Assembly: GCF_000026105.1 (NCBI RefSeq)
Contig: NC_008027.1
Location: forward strand, 4,670,501 to 4,734,500
Length of the DNA stretch: 64,000 nt
Direction of reading: 5' to 3'
Origin: Pseudomonas entomophila L48
GTDB taxonomy: Bacteria > Pseudomonadota > Gammaproteobacteria > Pseudomonadales > Pseudomonadaceae
Of this stretch, positions 43,556 to 53,875 are shown in pieces. A program made the translations under genes and the position numbers. Numbering within the stretch: the first letter of the stretch is position 1; each line of letters opens with the position of its first letter. Below the pieces are notes generated by a model. It was not told the DNA's origin and did no database searches. It saw only the letters and a program-made list of their open reading frames with translations.

Positions 43556-44456
43556 GGCGCTTGCCCCGCAGCTCGGAGTACAGGTAGGGAACGATGATCG
43601 CCAGCACCGCGCCGAGCATCAGGATGGCGCTGGCCGAGCCCATGCCCATCTGCCCGCGGCTGAAGGTGAACGAATACATGAACATCGCCGGCAGGTCGGA
43701 GGAGTAGCCCGGCCCGCCTGCGGTCATGGCCGCGACCAGGTCGAAGCTCTTGATGGCGATGTGCGCCAGGATCATCAGCGAACTGAAGAACACCGGCCGC
43801 AGGCTGGGCAGCACCACCGTCCAGTAGATGCGCGGCAGGCTGGCACCATCAAGCTGGGCGGCGCGGATGATCGACGGGTCGACCCCGCGCAGGCCGGCCA
43901 GGAACATCGCCATGATGAAGCCCGAGGCCTGCCACACGGCAGCGATCACCAGGCAGTAGACGACCCGATCGGGGTCGATCAGCCAGTCCAGGCGGAACCC
44001 TTCCCAGCCCCAGTCACGCAGCAGCTTGTCCAGGCCCATGCCGGGGTTGAGCAACCACTTCCAGGCGGTGCCGGTGACGATCATCGACAGGGCCATGGGG
44101 TACAGGTAGATGGTGCGGATAAAACCTTCACGGCGAATGCGCTGGTCGAGCAGCACGGCGAGGAACACGCCGATGGCCAGGGTCACGCCGATGAACAGGC
44201 CGCCGAACAGCAGCAGGTTCTTGCTCGCCACCCACCAGCGGTCGTTATCGAACAACCGCGCGTACTGCGCCAGCCCCGCCCATTTGTAGGTAGGCAGGAA
44301 GGTGGAGGTGGTGAACGAGAGGACGAAGGTCCACAGGATGTAGCCGTAGAAGCCCACCAGGACGATGAACATGCTGGGGGCCAGCACCAGTTTCGGTAGC
44401 CAGCGCTGCAGCGCGTCCAGGGGTGAAGCCCGCAAGCGGGCGGTTGCAGTGGTCAT
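43548..44456 (-). CDS. gtsB: Glucose ABC transporter permease GtsB
   Basis: A 302-residue MalF-type permease, about six transmembrane helices, with the EAA-like loop GVDPSIIRAAQLDGASLPRI near residue 210. It pairs with GtsC to form the channel. A REP pair separates it from gtsA, which probably lets the binding protein be made in excess. Confidence 0.94.
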   Translation of the reverse strand: MTTATARLRASPLDALQRWLPKLVLAPSMFIVLVGFYGYILWTFVLSFTTSTFLPTYKWAGLAQYARLFDNDRWWVASKNLLLFGGLFIGVTLAIGVFLAVLLDQRIRREGFIRTIYLYPMALSMIVTGTAWKWLLNPGMGLDKLLRDWGWEGFRLDWLIDPDRVVYCLVIAAVWQASGFIMAMFLAGLRGVDPSIIRAAQLDGASLPRIYWTVVLPSLRPVFFSSLMILAHIAIKSFDLVAAMTAGGPGYSSDLPAMFMYSFTFSRGQMGMGSASAILMLGAVLAIIVPYLYSELRGKRHD

Positions 44457-44492
44457 GGTTCAGATCCCGTTTCGAAAACGACACATAGCCCT

Positions 44493-44575
44493 GTAGGAGC
44501 GGCTTTAGCCGCGATCACCCGCGAAGCGGGTGACGGACACCGCGTTGCCTGCATCGCGGCTGCAGCCGCTGCTAC
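44493..44575. repeat. REP pair overlapping the gtsA stop codon
   Basis: GTAGGAGCGGCTTTAGCC at 44493 and a diverged inverted arm reading GTAGCAGCGGCTGCAGCC on the minus strand, ending 44575. The TAG of the diverged arm is the stop codon of gtsA (44572-44574). Confidence 0.85.
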
Positions 44576-45858
44576 TGAGCCGCCTTCACCGCCGCGTAGA
44601 GCTTCTTCGCCGCATCGGCCGGGTCGGCCTTGGGGTCGTTGATGTAGTTGGTCACCACATCGAAGAACGCCCCCTGCACGGCCAGCGTGGTCGCCATGTT
44701 GTGCGCCATGCTCGGCTGCAGCCCGCCGGACTTGGCGTCCGCCAGGAAGTCTTTGGCCGAGGCCTGGGCGCAGGCGTCGAAACCGTACTTGTTCATATCG
44801 GCCAGCATGTCGTTGCGCACCGGGATCGAACCCTTGTTGATGCTGAACACCTTCTGGAAGTCCACGCCCAGGACCTTCCTGGCGATGTCCTGCTGCCCCG
44901 CCGCAGTGCCTTCGTTCTTCTGTTTGAACACCACCAACGAGTCGATGTTGTAGAGGAACGCCTGGTCAGTGCCTGGGAAGGCCACGCACTGATAGTCCTT
45001 GCCCGCGGTCTTCTTGGCCAGGGTCCATTCACTCTTGGCCCAGTCACCCATGATCTGCATGCCGGCCTTGCCGTTGATGACCTTGGCGGCTTCGAGGTTC
45101 CAGTCCTGGCCCTTGCCATCAGGGTCCATGTAGGTGGCGACCCGCTTCAGCTCGGTGAGGGCCTTGACCATCTGCGGCCCCGTCAGGGCTTCCTTGTCGA
45201 GCTCGACCAGCGCCTTCTTGTAGCCTTCGACGCCCATCACCGAGAGCACCACGCTCTCGAACACCGTGCTGTCCTGCCACGGTTGGCCACCGTGGGCGAG
45301 CGCAATGAAGCCTGCGGCCTTGAGCTTGTCGCCGGCGGCGTAGAATTCATCGAGGGTGGTCGGCGCCTTGTCGATGCCGGCCTTCTTGAACACCTCGGGG
45401 TTGATCCACAGCCAGTTGATGCGGTGGATATTCACCGGTACGGCTACGTAGTCGCCGTCGTACTTCACGGTGTCGGCGACTTTCTTGTCGAGCAGGCCGT
45501 CCCACTTTTCTTCCTTGGCGACATCCTTGAGGACGTCAGGGTCCAGCAGTCCGGTGGCGGCCCAGTCCTGGATGTCCGGGCCTTTGATCTGGGCAACGGC
45601 GGGCGGGTTGCCGGCCACGGCGCGGCTCTTGAGCACGGTCATTGCGGTGGCGCCACCACCACCGGCCACGGCGCCGTCCTTCCAGGTGAAGCCATCCTTC
45701 TCGACCTGGGCCTTCAGCACATCGACAGCGGCCTTTTCACCGCCGGAGGTCCACCAATGGACGACCTCCACGTTGCCTTTGGTGTCGGCGGCATGGGCAC
45801 TGAGGGAATAAAGGGAGGCGAGGGAAATCGCGGCGGCGAGACGAAGCGTCGAATTCAT
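44572..45858 (-). CDS. gtsA: Periplasmic glucose-binding protein
   Basis: GtsA (428 residues) is the solute-binding protein of the glucose ABC importer. The signal peptide ends LSAHA before [20 protein letters not shown], the start of a type-1 (MalE-like) sugar-binding fold; Trp-rich sugar contacts such as HWWTSGG are visible. The first of four gts genes, it is preceded by AACAACAA next to its AAGAAAGG ribosome binding site. The stop TAG lies within a REP arm. Confidence 0.96.
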   Translation of the reverse strand: MNSTLRLAAAISLASLYSLSAHAADTKGNVEVVHWWTSGGEKAAVDVLKAQVEKDGFTWKDGAVAGGGGATAMTVLKSRAVAGNPPAVAQIKGPDIQDWAATGLLDPDVLKDVAKEEKWDGLLDKKVADTVKYDGDYVAVPVNIHRINWLWINPEVFKKAGIDKAPTTLDEFYAAGDKLKAAGFIALAHGGQPWQDSTVFESVVLSVMGVEGYKKALVELDKEALTGPQMVKALTELKRVATYMDPDGKGQDWNLEAAKVINGKAGMQIMGDWAKSEWTLAKKTAGKDYQCVAFPGTDQAFLYNIDSLVVFKQKNEGTAAGQQDIARKVLGVDFQKVFSINKGSIPVRNDMLADMNKYGFDACAQASAKDFLADAKSGGLQPSMAHNMATTLAVQGAFFDVVTNYINDPKADPADAAKKLYAAVKAAQ

Positions 45859-45871
45859 GGGAATACCTTTC

Positions 45872-45879
45872 TTGTTGTT
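45872..45879 (-). promoter_or_regulatory. Candidate Crc/Hfq motif before gtsA
   Basis: AACAACAA on the minus strand immediately precedes the AAGAAAGG ribosome binding site, 14 bases from the ATG. It matches AANAANAA; repression of gts genes by Crc is established in P. putida as I recall. Confidence 0.55.
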
Positions 45880-45973
45880 ATGCGTGGCAAGACTGTCGCT
45901 TGCTTTGCATCGAGTGTAAGGATCTCGCGCCCCGCCTCAGGTAACGAACGGATGCGCGATTGTCATCATCTGG

Positions 45974-47191
45974 TTACAAAGCCAGCGCCGTGGCCAGGCT
46001 TGGGGCCAGCGGCAGGCGTGGCAGCAGCAGGGCCTGGTAGGCGTGATAGAGGTCCGGCTTGCCGCCCCAGATACGGGCACTGGGCTGGTTGGCCGGGTCG
46101 AGTTCGTGGTGCCAACTGCCATGGGCGCGGTCGATGAAGTGCTCGCCGATGAAGTCCCAGAAGCAGCGATACCAGCGCTCGTACTGCGCCTCGCCCGTGC
46201 GTCGCAGCAAAGCGGCGGCGGTGGCGCAGGCCTCGGCGTGCACCCAGTGCAGGCGTTCGCGCACCACCGGGCGGTTGCGCCAGTCCAGGGTGTAGACCAG
46301 GCCCGGTGCGCCATCGACCTGCCAGGCATGGCGGCAGGCGCTGTCGAACAGGCCCTTGGCGGCGCTCGCCAGGCCCTTTGCCACGGGCAGGCCGGCCTGC
46401 TCGCGGGCTGCCTCCAGATGCAATAGCAAGCGTGCCCATTCGAAGGCATGGCCGGGTGTGGTGCCGTAGGGGCGGAAGCCATCGGCGGGGTTGTCGCGGT
46501 TGTAGTCCGGCAGGGCCTGCCAGTGTCGGTCGAAATGCTCGGTGATGCGCAAGCCATCTGTCGCGGACTGGCTGAGGATGAGCCGGTCAACAATTCGCTG
46601 GGCGCGATCCAGCCACAGCGTGTTGCCGGTCACGTCGGCCAGGGCGAGGAACGCCTCGACGCCATGCATGTTGCTGTTGGCGCCGCGGTAGGCCTCCGGC
46701 TGTTGCCAGTCGCGGGCAAAGGTTTCGCCCAGCGCGCCCTCCTCCTCGCTCCAGAAACGCTGCTCGATGACCTCGATCGCGTCCTCCAGCAGCGCCTGGG
46801 CGTGGCTGACACCGGCCACCACCGCCGAACTGGCGGCCAGGGCGACGAACGCATGCAGGTAGGCGGCCTTGTCGCTGCCGCGCTGGCCTTGCGGATGGGA
46901 GAACCAGCCGCCGAAGTCGGCGTCGCGCATAGGCTCTTGCAGTGCGGCGACGCCGTGCTCGACCAACCCCAGGCAGCCTGGCACACCCTGGATATGCGCC
47001 AGGGCGAAGCTGTGGGTCATGCGCGCGGTGGTCAGGGTTTCGGCGATGGCGCAACGGGGCAGGCGGCCTTCATCGTCGAGGTTGCCGAAGCCTTCGGACA
47101 AGCGCGAGGCCTTGGCGAAATCAAGCAGGCGCAGGGCTTCTGTCGTGAGCCAGGCGTGGTGGACCGGGGAATCGAGCCAGCTGTGGGTCAT
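45974..47191 (-). CDS. AGE-family sugar epimerase/isomerase
   Basis: A 405-residue alpha/alpha-barrel protein of the N-acylglucosamine 2-epimerase family. TARMTHSFALAHI near residue 55, GGWFSHPQGQ near 95, ANSNMHGVEAFLALADVTG near 175 and TPGHAFEWARLLLHLEAA near 245 carry the family's Arg, His and Glu residues. Family members interconvert mannose and fructose, glucose and mannose, or N-acylglucosamines; lack of the longer N-acyl-specific loops cannot be judged by eye. It lies 115 bases upstream of gtsA on the same strand, which suggests it feeds a sugar brought in by, or alongside, the glucose importer. Confidence 0.82.
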   Translation of the reverse strand: MTHSWLDSPVHHAWLTTEALRLLDFAKASRLSEGFGNLDDEGRLPRCAIAETLTTARMTHSFALAHIQGVPGCLGLVEHGVAALQEPMRDADFGGWFSHPQGQRGSDKAAYLHAFVALAASSAVVAGVSHAQALLEDAIEVIEQRFWSEEEGALGETFARDWQQPEAYRGANSNMHGVEAFLALADVTGNTLWLDRAQRIVDRLILSQSATDGLRITEHFDRHWQALPDYNRDNPADGFRPYGTTPGHAFEWARLLLHLEAAREQAGLPVAKGLASAAKGLFDSACRHAWQVDGAPGLVYTLDWRNRPVVRERLHWVHAEACATAAALLRRTGEAQYERWYRCFWDFIGEHFIDRAHGSWHHELDPANQPSARIWGGKPDLYHAYQALLLPRLPLAPSLATALAL

Positions 47192-47205
47192 GGGACATGC
47201 CTTCC

Positions 47206-47213
47206 TTGTTGTT
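47206..47213 (-). promoter_or_regulatory. Candidate Crc/Hfq motif before the AGE epimerase
   Basis: AACAACAA on the minus strand directly precedes GGAAGG, the ribosome binding site, 15 bases from the ATG. Confidence 0.5.
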
Positions 47214-47287
47214 GTCAGCGGATTCTAGCCAGCCGTCCTGGCTGGCATGTCACGAAGGCCCGCAGGTTTGTCACCGGACGGTGACCT

Positions 47288-47369
47288 GTAGGAGCGGCTT
47301 CAGCCGCGATCACCCGCGAGCGGGTGCAGGGCACCGCGGTGCCTGCATCGCGGCTGAAGCCGCTCCTAC
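47288..47369. repeat. REP inverted pair (GGCTTCAGCC subtype)
   Basis: GTAGGAGCGGCTTCAGCC and its inverted copy flank ACCCGCGAGCGGGT. It lies between the gtrS end and the epimerase start. Confidence 0.9.
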
Positions 47370-47390
47370 AGGGAATCGCGGCAACCTTCC

Positions 47391-48845
47391 TCAATCGGCG
47401 GTTCGGGGCAGGTACAAGGTTACCCGCAATCCACCTTCGCGCAGGTTCAGCAGGCTCACTTCCCCGCCATGGCTGTGGGCGATGTTGCGCGCGATCCCTA
47501 GCCCCAGCCCGTACCCTTGTTGCTGCCCAGCCAGGCGAAAATGCGGCTCGAACACCTGCTCCAGGCGCTGCTCCGGCACCCCCGGCCCCTGGTCGTCGAC
47601 TTGCAGCACGAAGCTTTCGGCGCTGTCGAGAATCCGCAGATGCGCCCGCTCGCCATACTTGATGGCATTGTCGATCAGGTTGCCGATGCAGCGACGCAGG
47701 GCCAGCGATTTGCCCGGATAAGGTGACAAGGCCTTGCCTTCGACCGTGATGCGACCATCACCCACGTAGGGTTCGGCAAGCATCTCCAGCACCTGGTTGA
47801 GGTCGATCGGCTCGATGTTCTCGTGGATGTCGGTGTCCTTCACGCACTGCAACGCGCCCTTGACCAGCAGCTCCAACTCATCCAGGTCGCGGTTGAACTT
47901 GGCCTGCACCTGTTCATCCTCCAGCAGCTCGACCCGCAGGCGCAGGCGCGTGATCGGTGTGCGCAGGTCATGGGACACGGCACTGAACAGCTGGGCGCGC
48001 TCGGTCAGGTAACGGCTGATGCGCTCGCGCATGCTGTTGAACGCCCGCCCCACCTCGACCACCTCGCTGCCGCCGCCCTCGGCCACCGGCGCCACGTCCG
48101 CGCCCAGCGACATTTCCCGCGCAGCCCGCGCCAGGCGCTTGAGCGGCCGGCTCTGCCAATGCACCAGCAAGCCGATGAACAGCAGCAGCATGGCGGTGGT
48201 GAGGGCGATGAAACCGATCTGCTGGCGCGGCAGGCGCTCGGCCTCAAGGCTGGTGTAGGGCTCGGGCAGCAGTGAGGCGATGTACAGCCACTCGCCTTCG
48301 TCCAGGCGGATCTGGGTGACCAGCACCGGGGGGTTGAGTGGCTCGAGGGTGAGCGAGTAGTGCGCCCACGAACGCGGCAGCTCATCGAGCTTCAGGCCGC
48401 TGTTGAAGATACGCAAGTCGTCCGGACTGACGAACGCCACGGAGATTTCCATCTGCTGCCCCAGACGCTCATGCAACACCTGCTGGAACACCTCGATCAC
48501 CGCTTGCTTGCGCGGGGTGACCGGCAACACCGGCATCTCCAGCGGCTTGACGTTGAGCGAGACGAAGAAGCGCGTGCCGCCCATGCTGCGCAACTGGTCG
48601 AGGACCATGGGCCGGTAGCCCACCGGCAGCGAGCGGAAGTAGCTGACACTGGCGCTCATCGAATGGGCCAGGCTGCTGGCGCTGGCGCGCAGGCCCTGCA
48701 ACTGGCTGGCGCGCAACTGCGCCACCCAGATCAGGCTCGACAGCCCCTGGGCCAGCAGCACCACCAGCAAGGTGAGCAGCAGCATGCGCCCCAGCAACGA
48801 ACGCGGCAGCAGGCGCCAGCGCCGCTCGCTAGGCCGGGCAGACAT
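47391..48845 (-). CDS. gtrS: Sensor histidine kinase for glucose uptake genes
   Basis: A 484-residue inner-membrane kinase (GtrS, also called GltS). Transmembrane helices at about 15-38 and 210-232 bracket a periplasmic sensor. HAMP follows (about 235-285), then the dimerisation His in FSAVSHDLRTPITRLRL near 305, and the ATPase domain with LIDNAIKYG, VDDQGPGVPEQ and GYGLGLGIARNIAHSHGG. With GltR it controls oprB/gts and related genes; 2-ketogluconate and KDPG-pathway compounds are reported ligands in P. aeruginosa. It overlaps gltR by 17 bases. Confidence 0.94.
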   Translation of the reverse strand: MSARPSERRWRLLPRSLLGRMLLLTLLVVLLAQGLSSLIWVAQLRASQLQGLRASASSLAHSMSASVSYFRSLPVGYRPMVLDQLRSMGGTRFFVSLNVKPLEMPVLPVTPRKQAVIEVFQQVLHERLGQQMEISVAFVSPDDLRIFNSGLKLDELPRSWAHYSLTLEPLNPPVLVTQIRLDEGEWLYIASLLPEPYTSLEAERLPRQQIGFIALTTAMLLLFIGLLVHWQSRPLKRLARAAREMSLGADVAPVAEGGGSEVVEVGRAFNSMRERISRYLTERAQLFSAVSHDLRTPITRLRLRVELLEDEQVQAKFNRDLDELELLVKGALQCVKDTDIHENIEPIDLNQVLEMLAEPYVGDGRITVEGKALSPYPGKSLALRRCIGNLIDNAIKYGERAHLRILDSAESFVLQVDDQGPGVPEQRLEQVFEPHFRLAGQQQGYGLGLGIARNIAHSHGGEVSLLNLREGGLRVTLYLPRTAD

Positions 48846-49551
48846 GGGCCGCCAGCAGGTAGCCGCTGCCGCGCACGGTGCGGATCAATCGCGGGGGCTT
48901 CTCGGTGTCGCGCAGGCGTTGGCGCAAGCGGCTGACCGCCATGTCGACGATGCGGTCCAGGGGCATGGGTTCGCGGCCGCGTGTGGCATTGCCGATGGTG
49001 TCGCGGTCGAGGATCTGTTGCGGGTGGTCGAGGAACAGCTTGAGCAGGGCGAAATCGGCACCGGACAGGATCACTTCCTCGCCGTAGCGGTGAAACAGCC
49101 GGTGGCTGACCGTGTCCAGGCGCCAGTCGTCGAACGCGAGCACCGCGCTGGCCGGTGCCGCCTGGCCGAACTCGGCGCGGCGCAGCAGGGCCTTGATCCG
49201 TGCTTGCAACTCACGCGGGCTGAAGGGTTTGCCGAGGTAGTCGTCCGCGCCCAGTTCCAGGCCGATGACCCGGTCGGCTTCGTCGGAGCTGGCGGTGAGC
49301 ATGATGATCGGCACCCGTGACAGGCGCGGGTGCTGGCGCACCCAGCGGCACAGGCTGAAGCCGTCCTCGTCGGGCAACATCACATCGAGGATCACCAGGT
49401 CGCAGGGGCTACTGTCCAGCGCGCGGCGAAAGCCCTGGCCGTCGGCTTCGGCGTGCACCTGGAAGCCGGAGCGGGCGAGGTAGGTCTGCAGCAGTTCGCG
49501 AATGTCCTGGTCGTCGTCGACCATCAGGATCGATTTACCGGCAGTGGTCAC
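48829..49551 (-). CDS. gltR: OmpR-family response regulator
   Basis: GltR (240 residues) has an N-terminal receiver with the phosphorylatable Asp in VILDVMLPDEDGF (near residue 55) and the conserved Lys in YLGKPFSPRE, plus a C-terminal winged helix (RLRQRLRDTEKPPRLIRTVRGSGY; the RTVRGSGYLL end is typical). Partner of GtrS, transcribed first with overlap. It follows glk by 66 bases. Confidence 0.94.
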   Translation of the reverse strand: MTTAGKSILMVDDDQDIRELLQTYLARSGFQVHAEADGQGFRRALDSSPCDLVILDVMLPDEDGFSLCRWVRQHPRLSRVPIIMLTASSDEADRVIGLELGADDYLGKPFSPRELQARIKALLRRAEFGQAAPASAVLAFDDWRLDTVSHRLFHRYGEEVILSGADFALLKLFLDHPQQILDRDTIGNATRGREPMPLDRIVDMAVSRLRQRLRDTEKPPRLIRTVRGSGYLLAAHVCPA

Positions 49552-49617
49552 AATGGTCCTTCCTTTTGTCAGCGCAGATCTTCATGCCTGCTGTTGGGGC
49601 TTACCCCGCGATCAAAA

Positions 49618-50574
49618 TCAGCGATCCAGTGATTGCTGCAGAGCCACCCCCGCCCCCAGCAACCCGGAAAACTCCGCCGTCACCAGCCACACCGGCACCC
49701 CGGCGAAATACCCGCTCATGCAGCCCTTGTCGGCAAAACTCGCGGCAAAACCACTGCGCAGGAACAACTCGGCGAAACGGGGAATCACCCCACCGACGAT
49801 ATAGACACCTCCCCGGGCGCCGAGGGTGAGCACATTGTTGCCCGCCACCCGCCCGAGGAATCGGCAGAACTGCTCGATCACCGCCAACGCCCTAGGCTCG
49901 CCGGCCAGGGCCGCGTCGGTGATCTGCGCCGGCGTCTTGTGCGTCGGCGTGGCGCCATCGAGCGCGCAGATGGCCTGGTACAGCCGCACCAGCCCGCCAC
50001 CACTGAGCACGGTTTCGGCGCTGACATGACCGATCTGCCGATGAATCTCCTGGTGGATCGCCGCCTCGCGGGCATTGCCCACCGGCAGGTCGACATGCCC
50101 ACCCTCGCCCGGCAGCGCCAGCCAGTGCTCGCCCAGGCGCAGCAGGCTGCCCACGCCCAGGCCGGTGCCAGGCCCGATCACCAGCGCCGGACGCGACGGG
50201 TCGGCCTGGCCGGCGCAAACCTCGTGGAACTCGCCGTCACGCAGCCGGGTCATGCCCAGGGCCATGGCGGAGAAATCGTTGATCAACAGCAGGCGCTCGA
50301 CCTGCAGTGTCTGGCAGAAGGCGCTGCGGCTCAGCCGCCAGTGGTTGTTGGTGAAACGGAATTCGTCGCCGTCCACCGGCCCGGCCACCGCCAGGCACAC
50401 CGCCGCCAGGCCGCCACGGGCGATGCCCTGGTCGGCGAGGTAGGCTTCGATGGCCTGCTCGGGGCTGGTAAAGTCGGCGGTCGCCAGGACCTGGACCGCG
50501 TGCAGTTCATTGTTTCGCCACAAGGCAAAACGTGCGTTGGTACCGCCGATATCGCCAACCAGCAGGGCTTTCAT
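49618..50574 (-). CDS. glk: Glucokinase
   Basis: Glk (318 residues) phosphorylates cytoplasmic glucose to G6P. The phosphate loop is [16 protein letters not shown] at the N terminus, the second phosphate-binding segment is [14 protein letters not shown], and the sugar-binding NNHWRLSR and GEGGHVDLP segments are present. The start overlaps the edd stop by four bases, so edd-glk-gltR-gtrS forms one operon as in other Pseudomonas. Confidence 0.96.
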   Translation of the reverse strand: MKALLVGDIGGTNARFALWRNNELHAVQVLATADFTSPEQAIEAYLADQGIARGGLAAVCLAVAGPVDGDEFRFTNNHWRLSRSAFCQTLQVERLLLINDFSAMALGMTRLRDGEFHEVCAGQADPSRPALVIGPGTGLGVGSLLRLGEHWLALPGEGGHVDLPVGNAREAAIHQEIHRQIGHVSAETVLSGGGLVRLYQAICALDGATPTHKTPAQITDAALAGEPRALAVIEQFCRFLGRVAGNNVLTLGARGGVYIVGGVIPRFAELFLRSGFAASFADKGCMSGYFAGVPVWLVTAEFSGLLGAGVALQQSLDR

Positions 50575-52397
50575 TCAAGGTGCTCCAGAGCCGAAGTGAA
50601 GGCGCTCGCGCCCTTTTCGGCCGAACTGAACGCCACGCGCATGAAGCCGAACAGCTCACGCCCGCAGCCCAGGTCGTTGCCCTTGGGCGGTTCGGGCAGG
50701 TCACGGCTGGCCAGTTCCTCGGCCGACACCATGATCCGCAGCGTGCCTTCGACACCATCGACGCGCACGATATCACCATCGCGCACCCGCGCCAGCGGGC
50801 CACCGTCGAAAGCCTCGGGGCATACATGGATGGCCGCCGGGATCTTGCCCGAGGCACCGGACATGCGCCCGTCGGTGACCAGCGCCACCTTGTAGCCCCG
50901 GTCCTGCAGCACGCCGAGGAACGGCGTGAGCTTGTGCAACTCGGGCATGCCGTTGCAGCGTGGCCCCTGGAAACGCACCACGGCGACGAAGTCGCGCTCC
51001 AGCTCACCGGCCTTGAACGCATCGGCCAACGACTGCTGGTCGTGGAACACCCGCGCTGGCGCTTCGACCACCTGATGCTCGCGCGCCACGGCGGACACTT
51101 TCATCACGCCACGGCCCAGGTTGCCCTCCATCACCCGCAGGCCGCCCTCCGGCGAGAACGGCCGCGCCACCGGGCGCAGGATGCTCTCGTCCAGGCTGTC
51201 CTTGGGGCCCTCGCGCCAGACCAGCTGGCCATCCTCGAGGAACGGCTCCTGGGTGTAGCGGCGCAGGCCATGCCCGGCCACGGTGTTGACGTCCTCGTGC
51301 AACAAGCCTGCGTCGAGCAGTTCGCGGATGAGGAAAGCCATGCCGCCAGAGGCCTGGAAATGGTTGATGTCGGCCTTTCCGTTCGGATAGACGTGGGACA
51401 GGGTCGGTACCACTTCGGAGAGGTCCGCCATGTCCTGCCAGGTCAGCTGGATGCCGGCAGCCTGGGCGATGGCCGGAATATGCAGGGTGTGGTTGGTCGA
51501 GCCGCCAGTGGCATGCAAGGCGACGATCGAGTTGACCAGCGCCTTCTCGTCGACGATCTCGCCGATCGGCATGAAGTTGCCGCTGGCCTTGGTCATGCGC
51601 GTGACCTGCCGCGCGGCCTCGGCGGTGAGGGCGTCGCGCAGCGGCGTGTAGGGGTTTACGAAGGACGCGCCCGGCAGGTGCAGGCCCATGACCTCCATCA
51701 CCAGTTGGTTGGTGTTGGCGGTACCGTAGAAGGTACAGGTGCCCGGGCCGTGGTAGCTCTTCATCTCCGACTCGAGCAGTTGCTCGCGGGTGGCCTTGCC
51801 CTCGGCGTAGCGCTGGCGCACGTCGGCCTTCTCCTTGTTGGAGATCCCCGAGACCATCGGCCCACCTGGCACGAAGACCGTCGGCAGGTGGCCGAAGCGC
51901 AACGCGCCCATCATCAGGCCGGGGACGATCTTGTCGCAGATGCCCAGCATCAGCGCGGCGTCGAACATGTTGTGCGACAGGGCGATGGCGGTGGACATGG
52001 CGATCACTTCACGGCTGGCGATGGCCAGTTCCATGCCCGGCTCGCCCTGGGTGACACCATCGCACATGGCCGGCACGCCACCGGCGAACTGGCCCACCGA
52101 GCCGATGTCGCGCAGGGCCTGCTTGATCTGTTCGGGGAAGTGTTGATACGGCTGGTGCGCCGAGAGCATGTCGTTGTACGCCGAGACGATGGCCACGTTG
52201 GCGGCGTTCATCAGGCGCAGGGTCTGCTTGTCCTCACCGCCGCAACCGGCCACGCCATGGGCGAAGTTGGCGCATTGCAGGCTGGCGCGCATGGGTCCGT
52301 CACTGGCCGCGCCGCGGATCAGCTCAAGGTAGCGTTCACGGGTGCGGCGGCTGCGGGCGATCAGCCGTTCGGTGACCTCAAGGATGCGCGGGTGCAT
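50571..52397 (-). CDS. edd: 6-phosphogluconate dehydratase
   Basis: Edd (608 residues) converts 6-phosphogluconate to KDPG. It belongs to the IlvD/Edd iron-sulfur dehydratase family; cluster Cys residues lie in [33 protein letters not shown] and [12 protein letters not shown], and the [20 protein letters not shown] segment is a family signature. It heads the operon, divergent from gap, with two HexR-like sites between. Confidence 0.97.
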   Translation of the reverse strand: MHPRILEVTERLIARSRRTRERYLELIRGAASDGPMRASLQCANFAHGVAGCGGEDKQTLRLMNAANVAIVSAYNDMLSAHQPYQHFPEQIKQALRDIGSVGQFAGGVPAMCDGVTQGEPGMELAIASREVIAMSTAIALSHNMFDAALMLGICDKIVPGLMMGALRFGHLPTVFVPGGPMVSGISNKEKADVRQRYAEGKATREQLLESEMKSYHGPGTCTFYGTANTNQLVMEVMGLHLPGASFVNPYTPLRDALTAEAARQVTRMTKASGNFMPIGEIVDEKALVNSIVALHATGGSTNHTLHIPAIAQAAGIQLTWQDMADLSEVVPTLSHVYPNGKADINHFQASGGMAFLIRELLDAGLLHEDVNTVAGHGLRRYTQEPFLEDGQLVWREGPKDSLDESILRPVARPFSPEGGLRVMEGNLGRGVMKVSAVAREHQVVEAPARVFHDQQSLADAFKAGELERDFVAVVRFQGPRCNGMPELHKLTPFLGVLQDRGYKVALVTDGRMSGASGKIPAAIHVCPEAFDGGPLARVRDGDIVRVDGVEGTLRIMVSAEELASRDLPEPPKGNDLGCGRELFGFMRVAFSSAEKGASAFTSALEHLE

Positions 52398-52520
52398 GTA
52401 CTGGACTCCAGGCTAACGGTAAGGGCGGTCTCACCGGGCATTTTCCCTCCAAACGATTGCGACCTAGGCTCTAGAGAAAGACGCCTGACACGTTCGGGGA
52501 AGGGCTGACCCGACCACTCG

Positions 52521-52536
52521 TTGTATGTTTAAACAA
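52521..52536. promoter_or_regulatory. HexR-like site near edd
   Basis: TTGT-N8-ACAA (TTGTATGTTTAAACAA), itself a GTTTAAAC palindrome, 124 bases upstream of edd. It fits the TTGT-N7/8-ACAA HexR consensus known for P. putida. Confidence 0.6.
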
Positions 52537-52583
52537 AATACTGCCAGCAAAAAGGCTTGTTTTCTATCACTCGATGAATAATC

Positions 52584-52598
52584 TTGTAATTCCAACAA
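52584..52598. promoter_or_regulatory. HexR-like site near gap
   Basis: TTGT-N7-ACAA (TTGTAATTCCAACAA) 66 bases upstream of gap, the second such site in the edd-gap gap. It also overlaps AACAACAA. Confidence 0.65.
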
Positions 52599-52663
52599 CA
52601 AAACCGTTTCAGTGAAGCTACTCTTTGTGCCACAGGCTTCACCTGACTGCCAGAGGTAACGCC

Positions 52664-53665
52664 ATGACCCTTCGCATCGCCATCAACGGCTTCGGTCGCA
52701 TCGGACGCAATATCCTGCGTGCACTCTACACGCACGGCTACCGTCAGGACCTGCAGGTCGTCGCCATCAACGACCTGGGCGACAGCGCGATGAACGCCCA
52801 CCTGCTCAAGTTCGACAGTGTCCACGGCACCTTCGACGCCACGGTCGAGTCTGACCACGAAAGCCTCACCGTCAACGGCGACCGCATCGCCGTCAGCGCC
52901 ATCCGCAACCCCGCCGAGCTGCCCTGGAAAGCCCTGGCCATCGACGTGGTGTTCGAGTGCACCGGGTTGTTCACCGAGCGCGCCAAGGCCGCCGCGCACC
53001 TGACTGCAGGGGCTGGCAAGGTGATCGTCAGCGCGCCGGCCAAGGGCGCCGACGCCACCGTGGTGTACGGGGTCAACCACGACGTGCTGCGCGCCTCGCA
53101 CCAGGTCATCTCCAACGCCTCGTGCACCACCAACTGCCTGGCGCCGGTCGCCCAGGTGCTGCACCGTGAGTTCGGCATCGAGCAGGGGCTGATGACCACC
53201 ATCCACGCCTACACCAACGACCAGGTGCTCACCGACGTCTACCACACCGACCCGTACCGTGCGCGCTCGGCCACCCAGTCGATGATCCCGAGCAAGACCG
53301 GCGCCGCCGAGGCCGTGGGCCTGGTGCTGCCGGAACTGGCTGGCAAGCTCACCGGCATGGCGGTACGGGTACCGGTGATCAACGTGTCGCTGGTCGACCT
53401 CACCGTCAACCTCAAGCGCGAGGTGACGGCGGAGGAAGTGAACCAGGTGTTCCTCGAGGCCAGCCGCCACTCCCGGGTGCTGGGCTACAACGCGCTGCCG
53501 CTAGTGTCGTGCGACTTCAACCACAACCCGTTGTCGTCGATCTTCGACGCCAACCACACCCGCGCCAATGGCCGCATGCTCAAGGTACTGGCCTGGTACG
53601 ACAACGAGTGGGGCTTCTCCAACCGCATGCTGGACAACTGCCTGGCGTTGTTCAACGCCAAGTGA
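52664..53665 (+). CDS. gap: Glyceraldehyde-3-phosphate dehydrogenase
   Basis: Gap-1 (333 residues) oxidises GAP to 1,3-bisphosphoglycerate. NAD-binding [10 protein letters not shown] opens the protein, and the catalytic Cys is in [13 protein letters not shown] near residue 155. The end [15 protein letters not shown] segment ([15 protein letters not shown]) is typical. The ATG at 52664 follows AGAGG. It is divergent from edd and, with HexR sites in between, should be induced by KDPG. A REP pair follows the stop. Confidence 0.96.
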   Translation: MTLRIAINGFGRIGRNILRALYTHGYRQDLQVVAINDLGDSAMNAHLLKFDSVHGTFDATVESDHESLTVNGDRIAVSAIRNPAELPWKALAIDVVFECTGLFTERAKAAAHLTAGAGKVIVSAPAKGADATVVYGVNHDVLRASHQVISNASCTTNCLAPVAQVLHREFGIEQGLMTTIHAYTNDQVLTDVYHTDPYRARSATQSMIPSKTGAAEAVGLVLPELAGKLTGMAVRVPVINVSLVDLTVNLKREVTAEEVNQVFLEASRHSRVLGYNALPLVSCDFNHNPLSSIFDANHTRANGRMLKVLAWYDNEWGFSNRMLDNCLALFNAK

Positions 53666-53684
53666 CCCTCGCGGCGTTGTACCT

Positions 53685-53767
53685 GTAGGAGCGGCTTTAG
53701 CCGCGATCACCCGCAAGGCGGGTGCCAAACACCGCGATGTCTGCATCGCGGCTGAAGCCGCTCCTAC
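53685..53767. repeat. REP inverted pair (GGCTTTAGCC/GGCTTCAGCC subtype)
   Basis: GTAGGAGCGGCTTTAGCC and the inverted GGCTGAAGCCGCTCCTAC flank a spacer with ACCCGCAAGGCGGGT, 20 bases after the gap stop. Confidence 0.9.
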
Positions 53768-53831
53768 AGTCACCCGTGCGCCCCCCAATATTTACCCGCT
53801 CATGACAATTCCGCACTTGACCTGAAGCATG

Positions 53832-53851
53832 GATGATAAGCATTATCATTC
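53832..53851 (+). promoter_or_regulatory. Fur box upstream of the ECF sigma gene
   Basis: GATGATAAGCATTATCATTC matches most of the 19-bp Fur consensus GATAATGATAATCATTATC and ends 24 bases before the GTG start of the sigma factor gene, so iron should repress this unit. Confidence 0.75.
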
Positions 53852-53875
53852 ACCCCAAAGCGGTCAGGTCTCCCC

